Below are positions 36,302-44,589 of a stretch of DNA of 64,000 nucleotides, piece after piece; positions within the stretch are counted from its first letter, which is position 1, and each line of letters begins with the position of its first letter. Both the position numbers and the translations under genes were made by a program. The stretch covers positions 21,714 to 85,713 of the forward strand of contig DASXGX010000001.1 in NCBI GenBank assembly GCA_036488815.1, written 5' to 3'. The stretch comes from Roseiarcus sp036488815 (GTDB taxonomy: Bacteria; Pseudomonadota; Alphaproteobacteria; Rhizobiales; Beijerinckiaceae). Below the pieces are notes generated by a model that made no database searches, was not told the DNA's origin, and worked only from the letters and a program-made list of their open reading frames with translations.

Positions 36302-37720
36302 TCAGAACTGGAAGTAGATGAATGGCGCCGACGCCGACGGCGCCATGACGAGGATGAAATAGAACAGCGCGAAGCCGAAGGCGCTCTGGGCGACCGGGCC
36401 GCGATTGTCGAGGGCGGCGCCGACCACGGCGCGCGTTTGCGGCGGCACGATTTGCGTCAGGGCGCCGCAGGCGATCAGCGCCGGCACGATGGCGGGCATG
36501 ATGCTCGGCGCGCCGTTGTCGCTCCAAATCCCGGCGATGAATTGCGTCGCTGCGTCGAGCGAAGGGGCGCGGAAGAACAGCCAGGCGAGGCAGACGAAAT
36601 GAAACGTGACCGCCCAATCGACGACGCGCGCCGCCGGCCCCGCGCCGAAGCGCGCGAAGGCCGCGCTGCGCCGCCAGGCGTGGTCGAGGACGAGGGCCAC
36701 GCCGTGCATCGCGCCCCAGATCAGGAACGTCCAGTTGGCGCCGTGCCATAAGCCGCCGAGCAGCATGGTGATCAACAGATTGCGCGCGGTCTTGACGGGG
36801 CCGTGCCGGTTGCCGCCGAGGGGGATGTAGAGGTAGTCGCGCAGCCAGTTCGACAGCGTCATGTGCCAGCGGCGCCAGAAATCGCCGATCCCGAGCGCCC
36901 GGTAGGGCTGATTGAAGTTTTGCGGAAAGCGATAGCCGAGCAGCGCCGCGACGCCGATCGCGATATCGGTGTAGGCGCTGAAATCGGCGTAGATCTGGAT
37001 CGCATAAGCGTAGACCGCGACGATCAGATCGAAGCGCGAGAACTGGCTCGGGTCGGTGAAGACGGGATCGACGAAGCGCACCGCGAGGTAGTTGGCGATC
37101 ACCATCTTTTTGAACAGGCCGCCGAGGATGAGCAGCATGTTCTCGCCCAACGAGAAGTCGCCGGCGCGGCGCGGCGAAGCGAGCTGCGGCAGGAACTCGT
37201 GCGCGCGCACGATCGGCCCCGCCACCAGATGCGGGAAAAAGCTGATGTAAAGCAGGATGTCGAGCGGCGAGCGCGACGCCGCGAGCCGGCCGCGGTAGAC
37301 GTCGACGATGTACGAGATCGCATGGAAGGTGAGGAAGGAAATCGCCACCGGCAGCGTGACGTTGACGAATTCGATCGGCGGGTTCAGCCCCAGCACATGG
37401 GCGAGGGTGAGAAACTGCGCGATGAAGAAGTTGAGATATTTGAAATAGGCGAGGATGCCGAGATCGAGCGCGACGCCGACCGCGAGCGCCAATTTGCGTA
37501 AGCGCCGTTTCCCCTCGACGTCGACATAGAGGCCGACAAGGTAGGAGATCGCGCCACTGGCCAGCAACAGCAGGAGAAAGCGCCAGTTCCATGAGGCGTA
37601 GAAGGCGAGGCTCAGGGCGAGCAGCACGACCTTCTTGAGGGTGTTTTGCGAATTGAGCGCCCAGACCAACGCAAAGGAAAATGCGAAGAAAAGTCCAAAA
37701 TCAATCGTTGGAAACAACAT
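36302..37720 (-). CDS. MBOAT O-acyltransferase (AlgI/PatA-like)
   Basis: A 472-residue membrane-bound O-acyltransferase of the AlgI type. It has ten or more spans. The family signatures are present: FNQPYRALGIGDFWRRWHMTL split around the conserved RWHxSLS-like region, then LWHGANWTFLIWGAMHG with the catalytic histidine. Such proteins pass acetyl from a cytoplasmic donor across the membrane to a periplasmic SGNH partner. The start overlaps the upstream SGNH gene by 20 bases. The acceptor polymer is unknown; no polysaccharide synthase genes are in the window. Confidence 0.93.
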   Translation of the reverse strand: MLFPTIDFGLFFAFSFALVWALNSQNTLKKVVLLALSLAFYASWNWRFLLLLLASGAISYLVGLYVDVEGKRRLRKLALAVGVALDLGILAYFKYLNFFIAQFLTLAHVLGLNPPIEFVNVTLPVAISFLTFHAISYIVDVYRGRLAASRSPLDILLYISFFPHLVAGPIVRAHEFLPQLASPRRAGDFSLGENMLLILGGLFKKMVIANYLAVRFVDPVFTDPSQFSRFDLIVAVYAYAIQIYADFSAYTDIAIGVAALLGYRFPQNFNQPYRALGIGDFWRRWHMTLSNWLRDYLYIPLGGNRHGPVKTARNLLITMLLGGLWHGANWTFLIWGAMHGVALVLDHAWRRSAAFARFGAGPAARVVDWAVTFHFVCLAWLFFRAPSLDAATQFIAGIWSDNGAPSIMPAIVPALIACGALTQIVPPQTRAVVGAALDNRGPVAQSAFGFALFYFILVMAPSASAPFIYFQF

Positions 37721-39353
37721 GGGCGCCAGTCTGCCGACCGCCGATCAGCGGAATCAGGTAGTCCGCGAATCGATCGGCGCTCCTTTTATAGCCTTCCAGC
37801 GTCATGTGCACGTAGTCGTGCGCCATCAGCGGGGGATTGGCGGCGGCCCAGACTTGCGCGCCGCAGGGACCCGGCATGACGGAGGACCAGTCCCAGAAGT
37901 CGACGCCGAGGCGCTCGGCGAGGCGACGTTGCGCTTCCCGCACTTGCGGGAGCTTGGGCGGCGTCGGGAAGCGGCACGGGCCGCCGCCCTCCGCGGCGAC
38001 GGGTTGCGGCGCGGTCGCGCAATCGTGGCCGACCGCGGAATTGTGGCAGACGCCCGCCGGTCGCGCCCCATCGGGCGGTCCGATCATGATGATGCGCAGG
38101 CCGGGGCGCAGCGCCTGAAGGCGGCGCACGATCTGCTCGTATTGCTCGGTGTAAGTGGGAATGTCGAGCGCGTCGTTGAAGCCTTCGTTGGTGCCGAAAG
38201 CCAGCACGATGACATCCGGCGCCATGCGCTTCAGATCGTCGGCGAGATTCCCGGTCTCCAGCTTCTGCAGGACCTGCACCGTGGCGCCGGGGAAGCCCAA
38301 GCTGACGTAGGAAACCCCATCCCCGTCGCGCGCCACCTCGACCCCGGTCACTGTAACCGGCGCGTCGGTCAACGCCTTCACCTCGACGTCCCGGAAGCCG
38401 TGCGCCCCGGTCTCATCCGGCAGGACGTCGAGCGTCGCGCGCTGGTCGGGCGGGCCGTCGAGATTGATCTCGCCACCCGGCTTTCCGTCGACCAGCACCT
38501 CGGCGCGGCCGCCGCCGGGCTGCTTGAGGAAAGCGACCTCGACCCGATCGTAGGGCAGACTGCCGCGCGCCCGCATGTTCAGCATAGCGCCCGCGTGATG
38601 AGCCACCGCGTTGAAGCCGGAAAGATAGAAGCGGCGACGCTGGTCGGACCTTTGCAACGCTTCGTAAGTCCAACCCTCGGACGCGTCGCTCTCGAACAGC
38701 GCCGAGCGCACGCCGATGTTCGGCCTGCCCGGCACGACATAGGCGAGGCCGCCCGCCCCGAAGACCTGCTGCAGGCGCTCTCGCACGCGACCAGTGAAGA
38801 AATCGGCGGCGGTGTGACTGTCGCCGAGTTGAAGAATTGTCAGGCGCCTGGGCGCGGGCGAGAGATCGGGGTCGAGTTCGCCATAAGCGGATACGGTCCG
38901 CGGCGGCCGGGCGATCGACGGCATCGCCGCCTCGAGCGCCGATAGCGCGCCAAGTCCTTTGAGGCCGTCCGCCGCGTGCGGCGGCTTTGCTGGGGCGTCG
39001 AGCATCGCGACGCGCAGCAGCTTCTGAGCCGGCTCGGGGGCCGCCTCCGGGGCGGCGGCCGAAGCTTGCGACGACGGTTCGCCGGCGGGCGCCAGGGGTC
39101 GCGGGGCTTCGAGCGGAGGGGGCGGCGGCGGGGGCCTCCAGGCGGCCAGCCGGGGGTCGGTGAGGACCGCCTGGCTCGAACCGGCGCTGTCTGGCGCGAC
39201 GAGATTGCTGGCGGCGTCTAGGGCTCGCTCGGCGGTTGGATCGCTCGCCAGTCGTCCGGCGTCGCCGTTGACGGTCAGGCTAACGCCGCCCGCCCCCACA
39301 AGCAAGGCCAGCGCCCAGACGAGCAACGCCGACGAATCCTGCAAGCCCCTCAC
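37701..39353 (-). CDS. Large SGNH/GDSL hydrolase, membrane-anchored
   Basis: A 550-residue protein. A membrane anchor (about 8-28) is followed by a long Pro/Ala-rich linker with an eight-proline run (about 70-125). The SGNH hydrolase domain has block I ILQLGDSHTAADFF (about 175), a beta-rich insert, block III AFGTNEGFND and block V DYVHMTLEGY, so Ser, Asn, Asp and His are all present. The GDSHTA form resembles periplasmic O-acetyl esterases/transferases such as Ape1. GTG 39353 is chosen since it overlaps the upstream stop as GTGA; GTG 39374 is an alternative. Confidence 0.87.
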   Translation of the reverse strand: MRGLQDSSALLVWALALLVGAGGVSLTVNGDAGRLASDPTAERALDAASNLVAPDSAGSSQAVLTDPRLAAWRPPPPPPPLEAPRPLAPAGEPSSQASAAAPEAAPEPAQKLLRVAMLDAPAKPPHAADGLKGLGALSALEAAMPSIARPPRTVSAYGELDPDLSPAPRRLTILQLGDSHTAADFFTGRVRERLQQVFGAGGLAYVVPGRPNIGVRSALFESDASEGWTYEALQRSDQRRRFYLSGFNAVAHHAGAMLNMRARGSLPYDRVEVAFLKQPGGGRAEVLVDGKPGGEINLDGPPDQRATLDVLPDETGAHGFRDVEVKALTDAPVTVTGVEVARDGDGVSYVSLGFPGATVQVLQKLETGNLADDLKRMAPDVIVLAFGTNEGFNDALDIPTYTEQYEQIVRRLQALRPGLRIIMIGPPDGARPAGVCHNSAVGHDCATAPQPVAAEGGGPCRFPTPPKLPQVREAQRRLAERLGVDFWDWSSVMPGPCGAQVWAAANPPLMAHDYVHMTLEGYKRSADRFADYLIPLIGGRQTGAHVVSND

Positions 39354-40147
39354 CTCGCTCCCATTCGCTGGCACTCGCTGGCGACGTCGCGTCCGCGCTG
39401 CTTGAGACTTTCCATGATGGACGGGTAGAAAGCGTCCATCACCATGTCGTATCCGGCGGTGGTGAAGTGAATGCCGTCGTTGGCGCGGACCTGCACCATG
39501 GCATTATTCGCGTTGGGGAGGAAGGGCTTGTATTCGTCGGCGCCCTGGTGCGACGTCCACGGCGGCACGAAGACGGCGCGCGGCGAGTTGACCTTGGCGA
39601 TCGCGTCGGCGAACAGGCGGTTCTTGTCCTCGGCGTCGGCGTTGGCCGCGGCGTCCTGCATCACTGGCAGGCCCATCACGAGCATCGACGAACCGTGCGA
39701 GATCGCATTCTGCACGACGTCCTCGACCAGGCCCTCGTAGCGGGTGTCAAATTCCGGGCTGCCGTATTCCGTGCGCGTCCTCGAGGCGTCGACGATCGAC
39801 TGCCGGTCGTTGATGCCGAAGGAGCCGACGAAGAGATCCGCCCCCGGCTCGGTCGCGAGGTTCGCCACCTGGTTGACCCAATTGTACTGATCGAGGCGGG
39901 TGAGGCCCGACCCGTTCTTGGCCCGGCGGATCAATTTGATCTTTTCCGCCAAGCACTTGTCCTTGCCGAGGCGGCGGAACATGGCGCCCCAGAGCCCATC
40001 GGCCATGGAATCGCCGACGAAAGCGATGTGGACCGGGGGCGTGTCGTTCTCGGCCGCCGCGCCGGCCAAGGTGGCCCCGACCCCGCAAGCCAAGCCGATT
40101 CCCAACGCGGCGGAAACGAGGGACCTACAAACTCTATTCTTCCACAT
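39350..40147 (-). CDS. DUF459-type SGNH hydrolase, exported
   Basis: A 265-residue protein with a signal peptide (about 1-31, ending LAGAAAEN). The mature part is an SGNH-like domain of the DUF459 group: IAFVGDSMADGLWGAMF (block I), VGSFGINDRQSI (block III-like, with GIND) and DGIHFTTAGYDMV (block V, Asp and His). All catalytic positions are present. It is the second of three consecutive SGNH genes, and probably acts in the periplasm on the same acyl groups. Confidence 0.88.
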   Translation of the reverse strand: MWKNRVCRSLVSAALGIGLACGVGATLAGAAAENDTPPVHIAFVGDSMADGLWGAMFRRLGKDKCLAEKIKLIRRAKNGSGLTRLDQYNWVNQVANLATEPGADLFVGSFGINDRQSIVDASRTRTEYGSPEFDTRYEGLVEDVVQNAISHGSSMLVMGLPVMQDAAANADAEDKNRLFADAIAKVNSPRAVFVPPWTSHQGADEYKPFLPNANNAMVQVRANDGIHFTTAGYDMVMDAFYPSIMESLKQRGRDVASECQRMGAR

Positions 40148-40176
40148 GCCTTAAGCGCCTTGGCTGTCAATTGGCC

Positions 40177-40845
40177 TCATTGCGGCGCGGAGGTCGTCGG
40201 AACCGCCGACTCATGATGGACGTGCGGCTTCCTTCTGTGTTTCCTGTGCGCCCGCTTACGGAGGACGCTGGGGGCAGACATAGTTTCGCTAGCTGAGGCG
40301 ACGACGACCGGCAGACCCGCAACCGTGGCCGCTTTCTGCCACATGAGGCCATAGCCCGCCATAGTAAAATGGACCCCGTCTCCGGCATGGAGAGATGCGG
40401 AGCAGAAGCTCGGCTCCTGCAAGCTGACATACGTGACCGATCCGCCGGCGAGCTGCGCCTGGAGAAGCGCGTCGAGCTTCTTCGAATTGCTCTCCCAGGG
40501 CTTCAGGACGCAAGGCGGGCCGAGCCAGTAGAGCTTGATCCCCTGGGCGTCGGCCGCCTTGACGATCGCCGCCACGCGCGCCTCGACGTCGAGCTCCCCC
40601 GCGACGGCGTCGTTGGTGCCCAGGCTCATGATCACCGTCGCGCCGTGCGGCATCTCCTGGATTTGCTTAAAAATGAAGGGGGTGTAGATCGCGACGTTGA
40701 ACCGGTTGGCGGGCGACGGCAGCTTGGAGGCGAGATGAACGCCCTCCCCGATGCTGTCGCCGATGATCCGGACATCGTCCGCCTCGGCCGCCGCCGGGGC
40801 TGCCAGGGCGATGAGCAAGCAGAGCGTGAAACGGCGCAAAGACAT
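40177..40845 (-). CDS. Small exported SGNH hydrolase
   Basis: A 222-residue protein with a signal peptide (MSLRRFTLCLLIALAAPAAAEA). The compact SGNH domain shows VRIIGDSIGEGVHL (block I), IMSLGTNDAVAGE (block III) and DGVHFTMAGYGLM (block V). The tail is basic and histidine-rich (about 195-222: KRAHRKHRRKPHVHH), which could bind an acidic polymer or metal. It is the first gene of the acylation operon; 29 bases separate it from the DUF459 gene. A longer reading from 41184 is rejected since it would overlap yidD. Confidence 0.86.
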   Translation of the reverse strand: MSLRRFTLCLLIALAAPAAAEADDVRIIGDSIGEGVHLASKLPSPANRFNVAIYTPFIFKQIQEMPHGATVIMSLGTNDAVAGELDVEARVAAIVKAADAQGIKLYWLGPPCVLKPWESNSKKLDALLQAQLAGGSVTYVSLQEPSFCSASLHAGDGVHFTMAGYGLMWQKAATVAGLPVVVASASETMSAPSVLRKRAHRKHRRKPHVHHESAVPTTSAPQ

Positions 40846-40916
40846 GGCGAGCGTCACCGGGCAAATTCCCCCTATCGAAAGCACGACATGGTTAATGCCT
40901 GATGAAGGAGGCCGCT

Positions 40917-40976
40917 CTTGGGCGCCCGTATCAGATCTTGGGCGCCCGAATCCGATCTTGGGCGCCCGAATCAGAT
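40917..40976. repeat. Three tandem 20-bp units with a GGGCGCCC palindrome
   Basis: Unit CTTGGGCGCCCGAATCAGAT is repeated three times at 40917, 40937 and 40957, with one base changed in each of the first two. Each unit holds the perfect palindrome GGGCGCCC (40920-40927, 40940-40947, 40960-40967). The 20-bp spacing is about two helical turns, so the sites face the same side of the DNA. The array covers the stop codon of yidD and lies 70 bp upstream of the SGNH/MBOAT operon. Confidence 0.85.
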
Positions 40977-41273
40977 TTCGCAGCGATAGCGCCACTGGCC
41001 GTAGCGCCATGGCGTCAGCCAGTTTGCGTTCGGCGCCGGCTTCGAAGGCGGCGGATCGTAGCCCGCCGCGCTCCAGGGGTGGCAGCGGCAGATCCGCGCG
41101 GCGCCCATCCATCCGCCGGCCCAAAGGCCGTGGCGTTGGATCGCCTCGTCGGTATAGGCCGAGCAGGTCGGCAGATAGCGGCACTGGCGCCCGAGCAGCG
41201 ACGAAAACGTCAGTTGATAGAAGCGGATGAACCCATGAGCGGCGAGCCGCGGCGTTTGCTGCAAGGCGTTCAT
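40971..41273 (-). CDS. yidD: YidD membrane protein insertion efficiency factor
   Basis: A 100-residue YidD homologue. The typical core is GFIRFYQLTFSSLLGRQCRY, then LPTCSAYTDEAIQRHG and RICRCHPW, with the conserved cysteines. YidD is a peripheral inner-membrane protein linked to YidC-dependent insertion. The ATG overlaps the stop of the IscU-like gene (ATGA). The last codons and the stop fall in the third unit of a tandem repeat, so its C-terminus (RYRCEI) may have been reshaped by the repeat. Confidence 0.94.
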   Translation of the reverse strand: MNALQQTPRLAAHGFIRFYQLTFSSLLGRQCRYLPTCSAYTDEAIQRHGLWAGGWMGAARICRCHPWSAAGYDPPPSKPAPNANWLTPWRYGQWRYRCEI

Positions 41274-41728
41274 GGCGCGTCGGCGGCGAGCGGCTCGGTC
41301 GCGCGCGCGGCGATCTGGCCGAGCGCGTCGACCACCGCGTCGAACGTCAGCAAGGTGGACGCGTGGCGGGGCTTATAGTCGCGGACCGGCTCGAGAACCG
41401 CGAATTCGGCCCATTTGCCCTCGGGCGGGGGGCCGCCCGACTTGAGCATTTCGATCATCGTCTGGCGCAGGGCGACGAGCTCGTCCGGCGTCGCGCCGAC
41501 GATATGCCGCGCCATCAGCGACGACGACGCCTGACCGAGGGCGCAGGCCCTCACGTCATGCGCGAAGTCGCTCACCCGCCCGTCCCTGAGGGTGAGATCG
41601 ACCACGACAGTCGAGCCGCACAGGCGCGAATGCGCCTTGGCGCTCGCGTCAGGCGAAGCCAGACGCCCCAGTCTTGGGATGTCGGCCGCCAGTTCCAAAA
41701 TGCGGGTGTTGTAGATCTCGCTCAGCAT
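41270..41728 (-). CDS. IscU/NifU-like iron-sulfur scaffold protein
   Basis: A 152-residue IscU/SufU-fold protein. Its N-terminus LSEIYNTRILELAADIPRLG and the first cysteine site (HSRLCGSTVVVDL) match the family. The second site is DVRACALGQASSSLMA, where Cys-Ala-Leu-Gly is typical of the alphaproteobacterial variant. A third conserved cysteine is not evident in the C-terminal part (PVRDYKPRHAST has Arg-His instead), so this branch may not build clusters as IscU does. ATG 41728 fits the family start. Confidence 0.85.
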   Translation of the reverse strand: MLSEIYNTRILELAADIPRLGRLASPDASAKAHSRLCGSTVVVDLTLRDGRVSDFAHDVRACALGQASSSLMARHIVGATPDELVALRQTMIEMLKSGGPPPEGKWAEFAVLEPVRDYKPRHASTLLTFDAVVDALGQIAARATEPLAADAP

Positions 41729-41848
41729 GATCAAATACGCGCGCGGCTGGTCCAACCGCCTTGGCCTCCTATATAGAACCTCCAACCGGCAAAGACGAGG
41801 GTGGGACCGGACCTTCGGGCGTCAGCGCCCCAACCGTACGAGATCGTG

Positions 41849-42466
41849 ATGGATGACATCGTTGCAAGGCGTGTAAGGCGCACCGTGGCCCCCGCCAGAC
41901 CCAGCCGCGCCGACGCCGAGGCGGCCGTCCGCACCCTGATCGCCTGGGCCGGAGACGATCCCGAACGCGAGGGCCTGATCGACACGCCCCGACGGGTCGT
42001 CAAAGCCTACGAGGAATTGTTCGGCGGCTACGGCGAGGACGCCGCAAAGCCGCTCTCGCGGGTGTTCGAGGACGTCGAGGGGTATCACGACATCGTCCTG
42101 GTGCGCGACATCCCCTTCGTTTCGCATTGCGAGCACCACATCGCGCCCTTCTTCGGCAAGGCGAACATCGGCTATTACCCCCGCAACGGCGTCGTCGGCC
42201 TCTCCAAGCTCGCCCGCATCGTCGACACCTTCGCGCGTCGCCTGCAAACCCAGGAAGCCTTGTCGGCGCAGATCGTCGAAGCGGTCGACGCCTCGCTGGA
42301 CACGCGTGGCGTCGCGGTGCTCATCGAAGCCGAGCACACCTGCATGTCGATGCGCGGCGTCAAGAAGCAGGGCATCACCACCGTCACGACCCAGTTTTCC
42401 GGCGTCTTCCGCACGCAGACGGAGGAGCAAACGCGCTTTCTCTCGTTGCTGCGCGCGGCGCGGTGA
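41849..42466 (+). CDS. folE: GTP cyclohydrolase I
   Basis: A 205-residue FolE, which converts GTP to 7,8-dihydroneopterin triphosphate for folate. Zinc ligands are in FVSHCEHHIAPFFGKA and TCMSMRGVKKQG. Other family segments: EGLIDTPRRVVKAYEEL, GYYPRNGVVGLSKLARI, and the terminal TRFLSLL. ATG 41849 follows an AT-rich divergent spacer shared with the IscU-like gene. The stop overlaps the GTG of hisI by four bases. Folate made here supports the fhs gene at 52 kb. Confidence 0.96.
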   Translation: MDDIVARRVRRTVAPARPSRADAEAAVRTLIAWAGDDPEREGLIDTPRRVVKAYEELFGGYGEDAAKPLSRVFEDVEGYHDIVLVRDIPFVSHCEHHIAPFFGKANIGYYPRNGVVGLSKLARIVDTFARRLQTQEALSAQIVEAVDASLDTRGVAVLIEAEHTCMSMRGVKKQGITTVTTQFSGVFRTQTEEQTRFLSLLRAAR

Positions 42467-42870
42467 CGGCGGTGTCCACGAGCGAAGCGGCGGAGCGCGA
42501 GGAAGGTTCCGAGTTTCTGCCGCGCTTTTCCCCGGAGGGGCTGCTCACCTGCGTGACGGTCGACGCGCTGAGCGGCGAAGTGCTGATGGTCGCCCACATG
42601 AACGCGGAGGCGCTCGACAAGACTTTGTCGAGCGGCGTCATGCATTATTGGTCGCGGTCGCGGCAAAGCCTCTGGCGCAAGGGCGACACCTCAGGCCAAA
42701 TTCAGCGTCTCGAAGAATTGCGCGTCGATTGCGATCAGGACGCGCTGGTGGCGCGCGTGACCGTAGGCGGCGACGGCGGGGCGTGCCATACTGGACGCCG
42801 ATCGTGCTTTTATCGGCGCGTCGAGGCTTCCGGCGGCCCGCCGCGCCTGACGAAGATCGCAGAGATGTGA
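42463..42870 (+). CDS. hisI: Phosphoribosyl-AMP cyclohydrolase
   Basis: A 135-residue HisI (not fused to HisE), the zinc enzyme that opens the purine ring of phosphoribosyl-AMP in histidine synthesis. Segments: GLLTCVTVDALSGEVLMVAHMN, THYW-type HYWSRSRQSLWRKGDTSG split in the active loop, RVDCDQDALVARV and GACHTGRRSCFYR with the metal-binding cysteines. GTG 42463 overlaps the folE stop, so the two cyclohydrolases are translationally coupled. Confidence 0.95.
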   Translation: MTAVSTSEAAEREEGSEFLPRFSPEGLLTCVTVDALSGEVLMVAHMNAEALDKTLSSGVMHYWSRSRQSLWRKGDTSGQIQRLEELRVDCDQDALVARVTVGGDGGACHTGRRSCFYRRVEASGGPPRLTKIAEM

Positions 42871-43014
42871 AGGCAATATGTGAGCGGAGAGTCGGTTCGT
42901 GGGCTTTCGGCGTTAGGCTCGAAAGAGTTAACCATTCCGCCAGCAACACGTGTTACAGATTTGTGTCATAACGCGCCCGTGAGAGCGCGTGCGACTGTTT
43001 GAGGGGGCGTGGCG

Positions 43015-44007
43015 ATGGCCGACGCTTTCGTTCGTAAATCCGAAACCGATACGATTGCGGGCGGCGCGAGGCCAGGGCGCCGCAAGATCGGGGTCGCCCT
43101 GGGAGCGGGCGCGGCGCGCGGCTGGGCCCATATCGGCGCCCTGCAAGAATTGCTGGCGATCGGCGTCACGCCGGACATCGTCGTCGGCTCCTCGATCGGG
43201 GCCGTCGTCGGGGGATGCTTCGCGGCGGGTCATCTCGATACGCTGGAAGGCTTCGCCCGTTCGCTCACCAAGCGGCGCGTCTTCGGCCTGCTCGACGTGT
43301 CATTCAACGGCAGGGGCCTGATCGGCGGCGATCGCCTGCGCGCGCGTCTCGAGCAATCGATGGGCGGCATGAGCATCGAGGAATTGCCCATCCGCTTCAC
43401 CGCCGTCGCGACGGAGATCGGCTCGGGTCACGAAATCTGGCTCAAGCGTGGCCCGCTCGTCGAAGCGATACGCGCCTCCTACGCCTTGCCCGGCCTGTTT
43501 GAGCCCGTGCGGATCGCCGGACGCTGGCTGTTCGACGGCGCCATCGTCAATCCGGTCCCCGTCAGCGTCGCGCGCGCGCTCGGCGCCGACAGCGTCGTGG
43601 CGCTCAATATCACCGCCGACGGCTCGGGCCGAGGCACCGCCATTCAGGATATGCCGGTCGAAGACGCGATCGAGGCCGTCGTCGAGATCGAAGAGACGCA
43701 CGCCGGCGTCATGGGCGGCCTGCGGCGCAGCATCTTCCGCCGACAATGGGCGAGCGACGCAGTGGGAGCACCCGGCCTCGCCTCCATCATGGTGAACGCC
43801 TTCAACATCACGCAAGACCGCATTATGCGCTCGCGCCTCGCGGGCGACCCGCCCGACGCGCTGGTGAACCTGAAGGTCGGCAAGATCGGCCTGTTCGAGT
43901 TTCACCGCGCCGACGAACTCATCGCGCTCGGGCGCGAAGCGGTGCGCAAGGCGCGCGAAGAAATCGCGGAACATCTGGAGCTGACGCTCGCGCCGTCAAA
44001 AGCCTGA
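43015..44007 (+). CDS. Patatin-like phospholipase (RssA-type)
   Basis: A 330-residue patatin-fold hydrolase. The oxyanion loop is GVALGAGAARGWAHIG, the nucleophile elbow IVVGSSIGAVVGG (GxSxG) and the catalytic aspartate FDGAIVNPVPV (DGA form). The dyad is intact. It acts on acyl lipids near the inner membrane in related proteins, but the substrate here is unknown. ATG 43015 is used, with GAGGGGG eight bases before it; GTG 43009 is in frame. A perfect palindrome AACACGTGTT (42945-42954) lies in the leader. Confidence 0.9.
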   Translation: MADAFVRKSETDTIAGGARPGRRKIGVALGAGAARGWAHIGALQELLAIGVTPDIVVGSSIGAVVGGCFAAGHLDTLEGFARSLTKRRVFGLLDVSFNGRGLIGGDRLRARLEQSMGGMSIEELPIRFTAVATEIGSGHEIWLKRGPLVEAIRASYALPGLFEPVRIAGRWLFDGAIVNPVPVSVARALGADSVVALNITADGSGRGTAIQDMPVEDAIEAVVEIEETHAGVMGGLRRSIFRRQWASDAVGAPGLASIMVNAFNITQDRIMRSRLAGDPPDALVNLKVGKIGLFEFHRADELIALGREAVRKAREEIAEHLELTLAPSKA

Positions 44008-44035
44008 GGCCGCCCCAACGCATCGGGGCGGCCTC
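44006..44035. terminator. Hairpin between convergent patatin and CBS genes
   Basis: Perfect 11-bp stem GAGGCCGCCCC (44006-44016) / GGGGCGGCCTC (44025-44035) with an eight-base loop. The first arm begins inside the patatin stop codon. No long T-run follows on either strand, so it may protect mRNA ends rather than act as a classical terminator. Confidence 0.65.
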
Positions 44036-44059
44036 CGCTCCTGGCTGTTTCAAAGGCGC

Positions 44060-44491
44060 TCAGGCGGTCGCGATGTAATCGCGCAGGGCGCGACGCTCGC
44101 TGTCGAGCGCGTCGACGTGGCGCTTCACGACGTCGCCGATCGAGATGATGCCGACGAGGCGGCCGTTCTCGACGACCGGCACATGGCGGAAGCGGCCGGT
44201 GGTCATCATTTCCATGACATTGTCGATCGGCGTGTTCTCGTCGACGGTCGTGACTCGGGCGGTCATGTGGCGCGAGACGGGCTCCTCGAGAGCGCTCGCG
44301 TTGCCGGCGCCGATGGCGCGCACGATGTCGCGTTCGGAAATGATGCCGAGGACGGCCATCGAGGGGTCCGACACGACGGCGGCGCCGACGCGCCGCTCGG
44401 CCAGCAGGGCGGCGGCTTCCCTCAATGTACGATGCGGCTGGGTGGTCACGACGTCCCTGCCCTTCTCCTTGAGAATGCGCGCAACGGTCAT
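44060..44491 (-). CDS. Two-CBS-domain protein
   Basis: A 143-residue protein made of a Bateman pair of CBS domains (about 10-65 and 75-135). Repeated segments: VGAAVVSDPSMAVLGIISERDIVRA and HVPVVENGRLVGIISIGDVVK (each shown in part). Such stand-alone pairs bind adenine nucleotides and regulate partners. No partner can be named; neighbours are an SDR oxidoreductase and a patatin. The N-terminus MTVARILKEKGRDVV is typical of the family. Confidence 0.9.
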   Translation of the reverse strand: MTVARILKEKGRDVVTTQPHRTLREAAALLAERRVGAAVVSDPSMAVLGIISERDIVRAIGAGNASALEEPVSRHMTARVTTVDENTPIDNVMEMMTTGRFRHVPVVENGRLVGIISIGDVVKRHVDALDSERRALRDYIATA

Positions 44492-44589
44492 TTGGGCCTC
44501 CCTTGGGCGGCGATCCTCTGCGGGATCAGGATAGGGAAAAGATGCGCCCGTCCGCCCGTGTGATCAAGGGGCTATCCTCACACCCGAAG

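Noticed and set aside
40917..40976. Short tandem repeat considered as a CRISPR array
   Set aside because: The units are directly adjacent with no unique spacers, only three copies, and there are no cas genes in the window.
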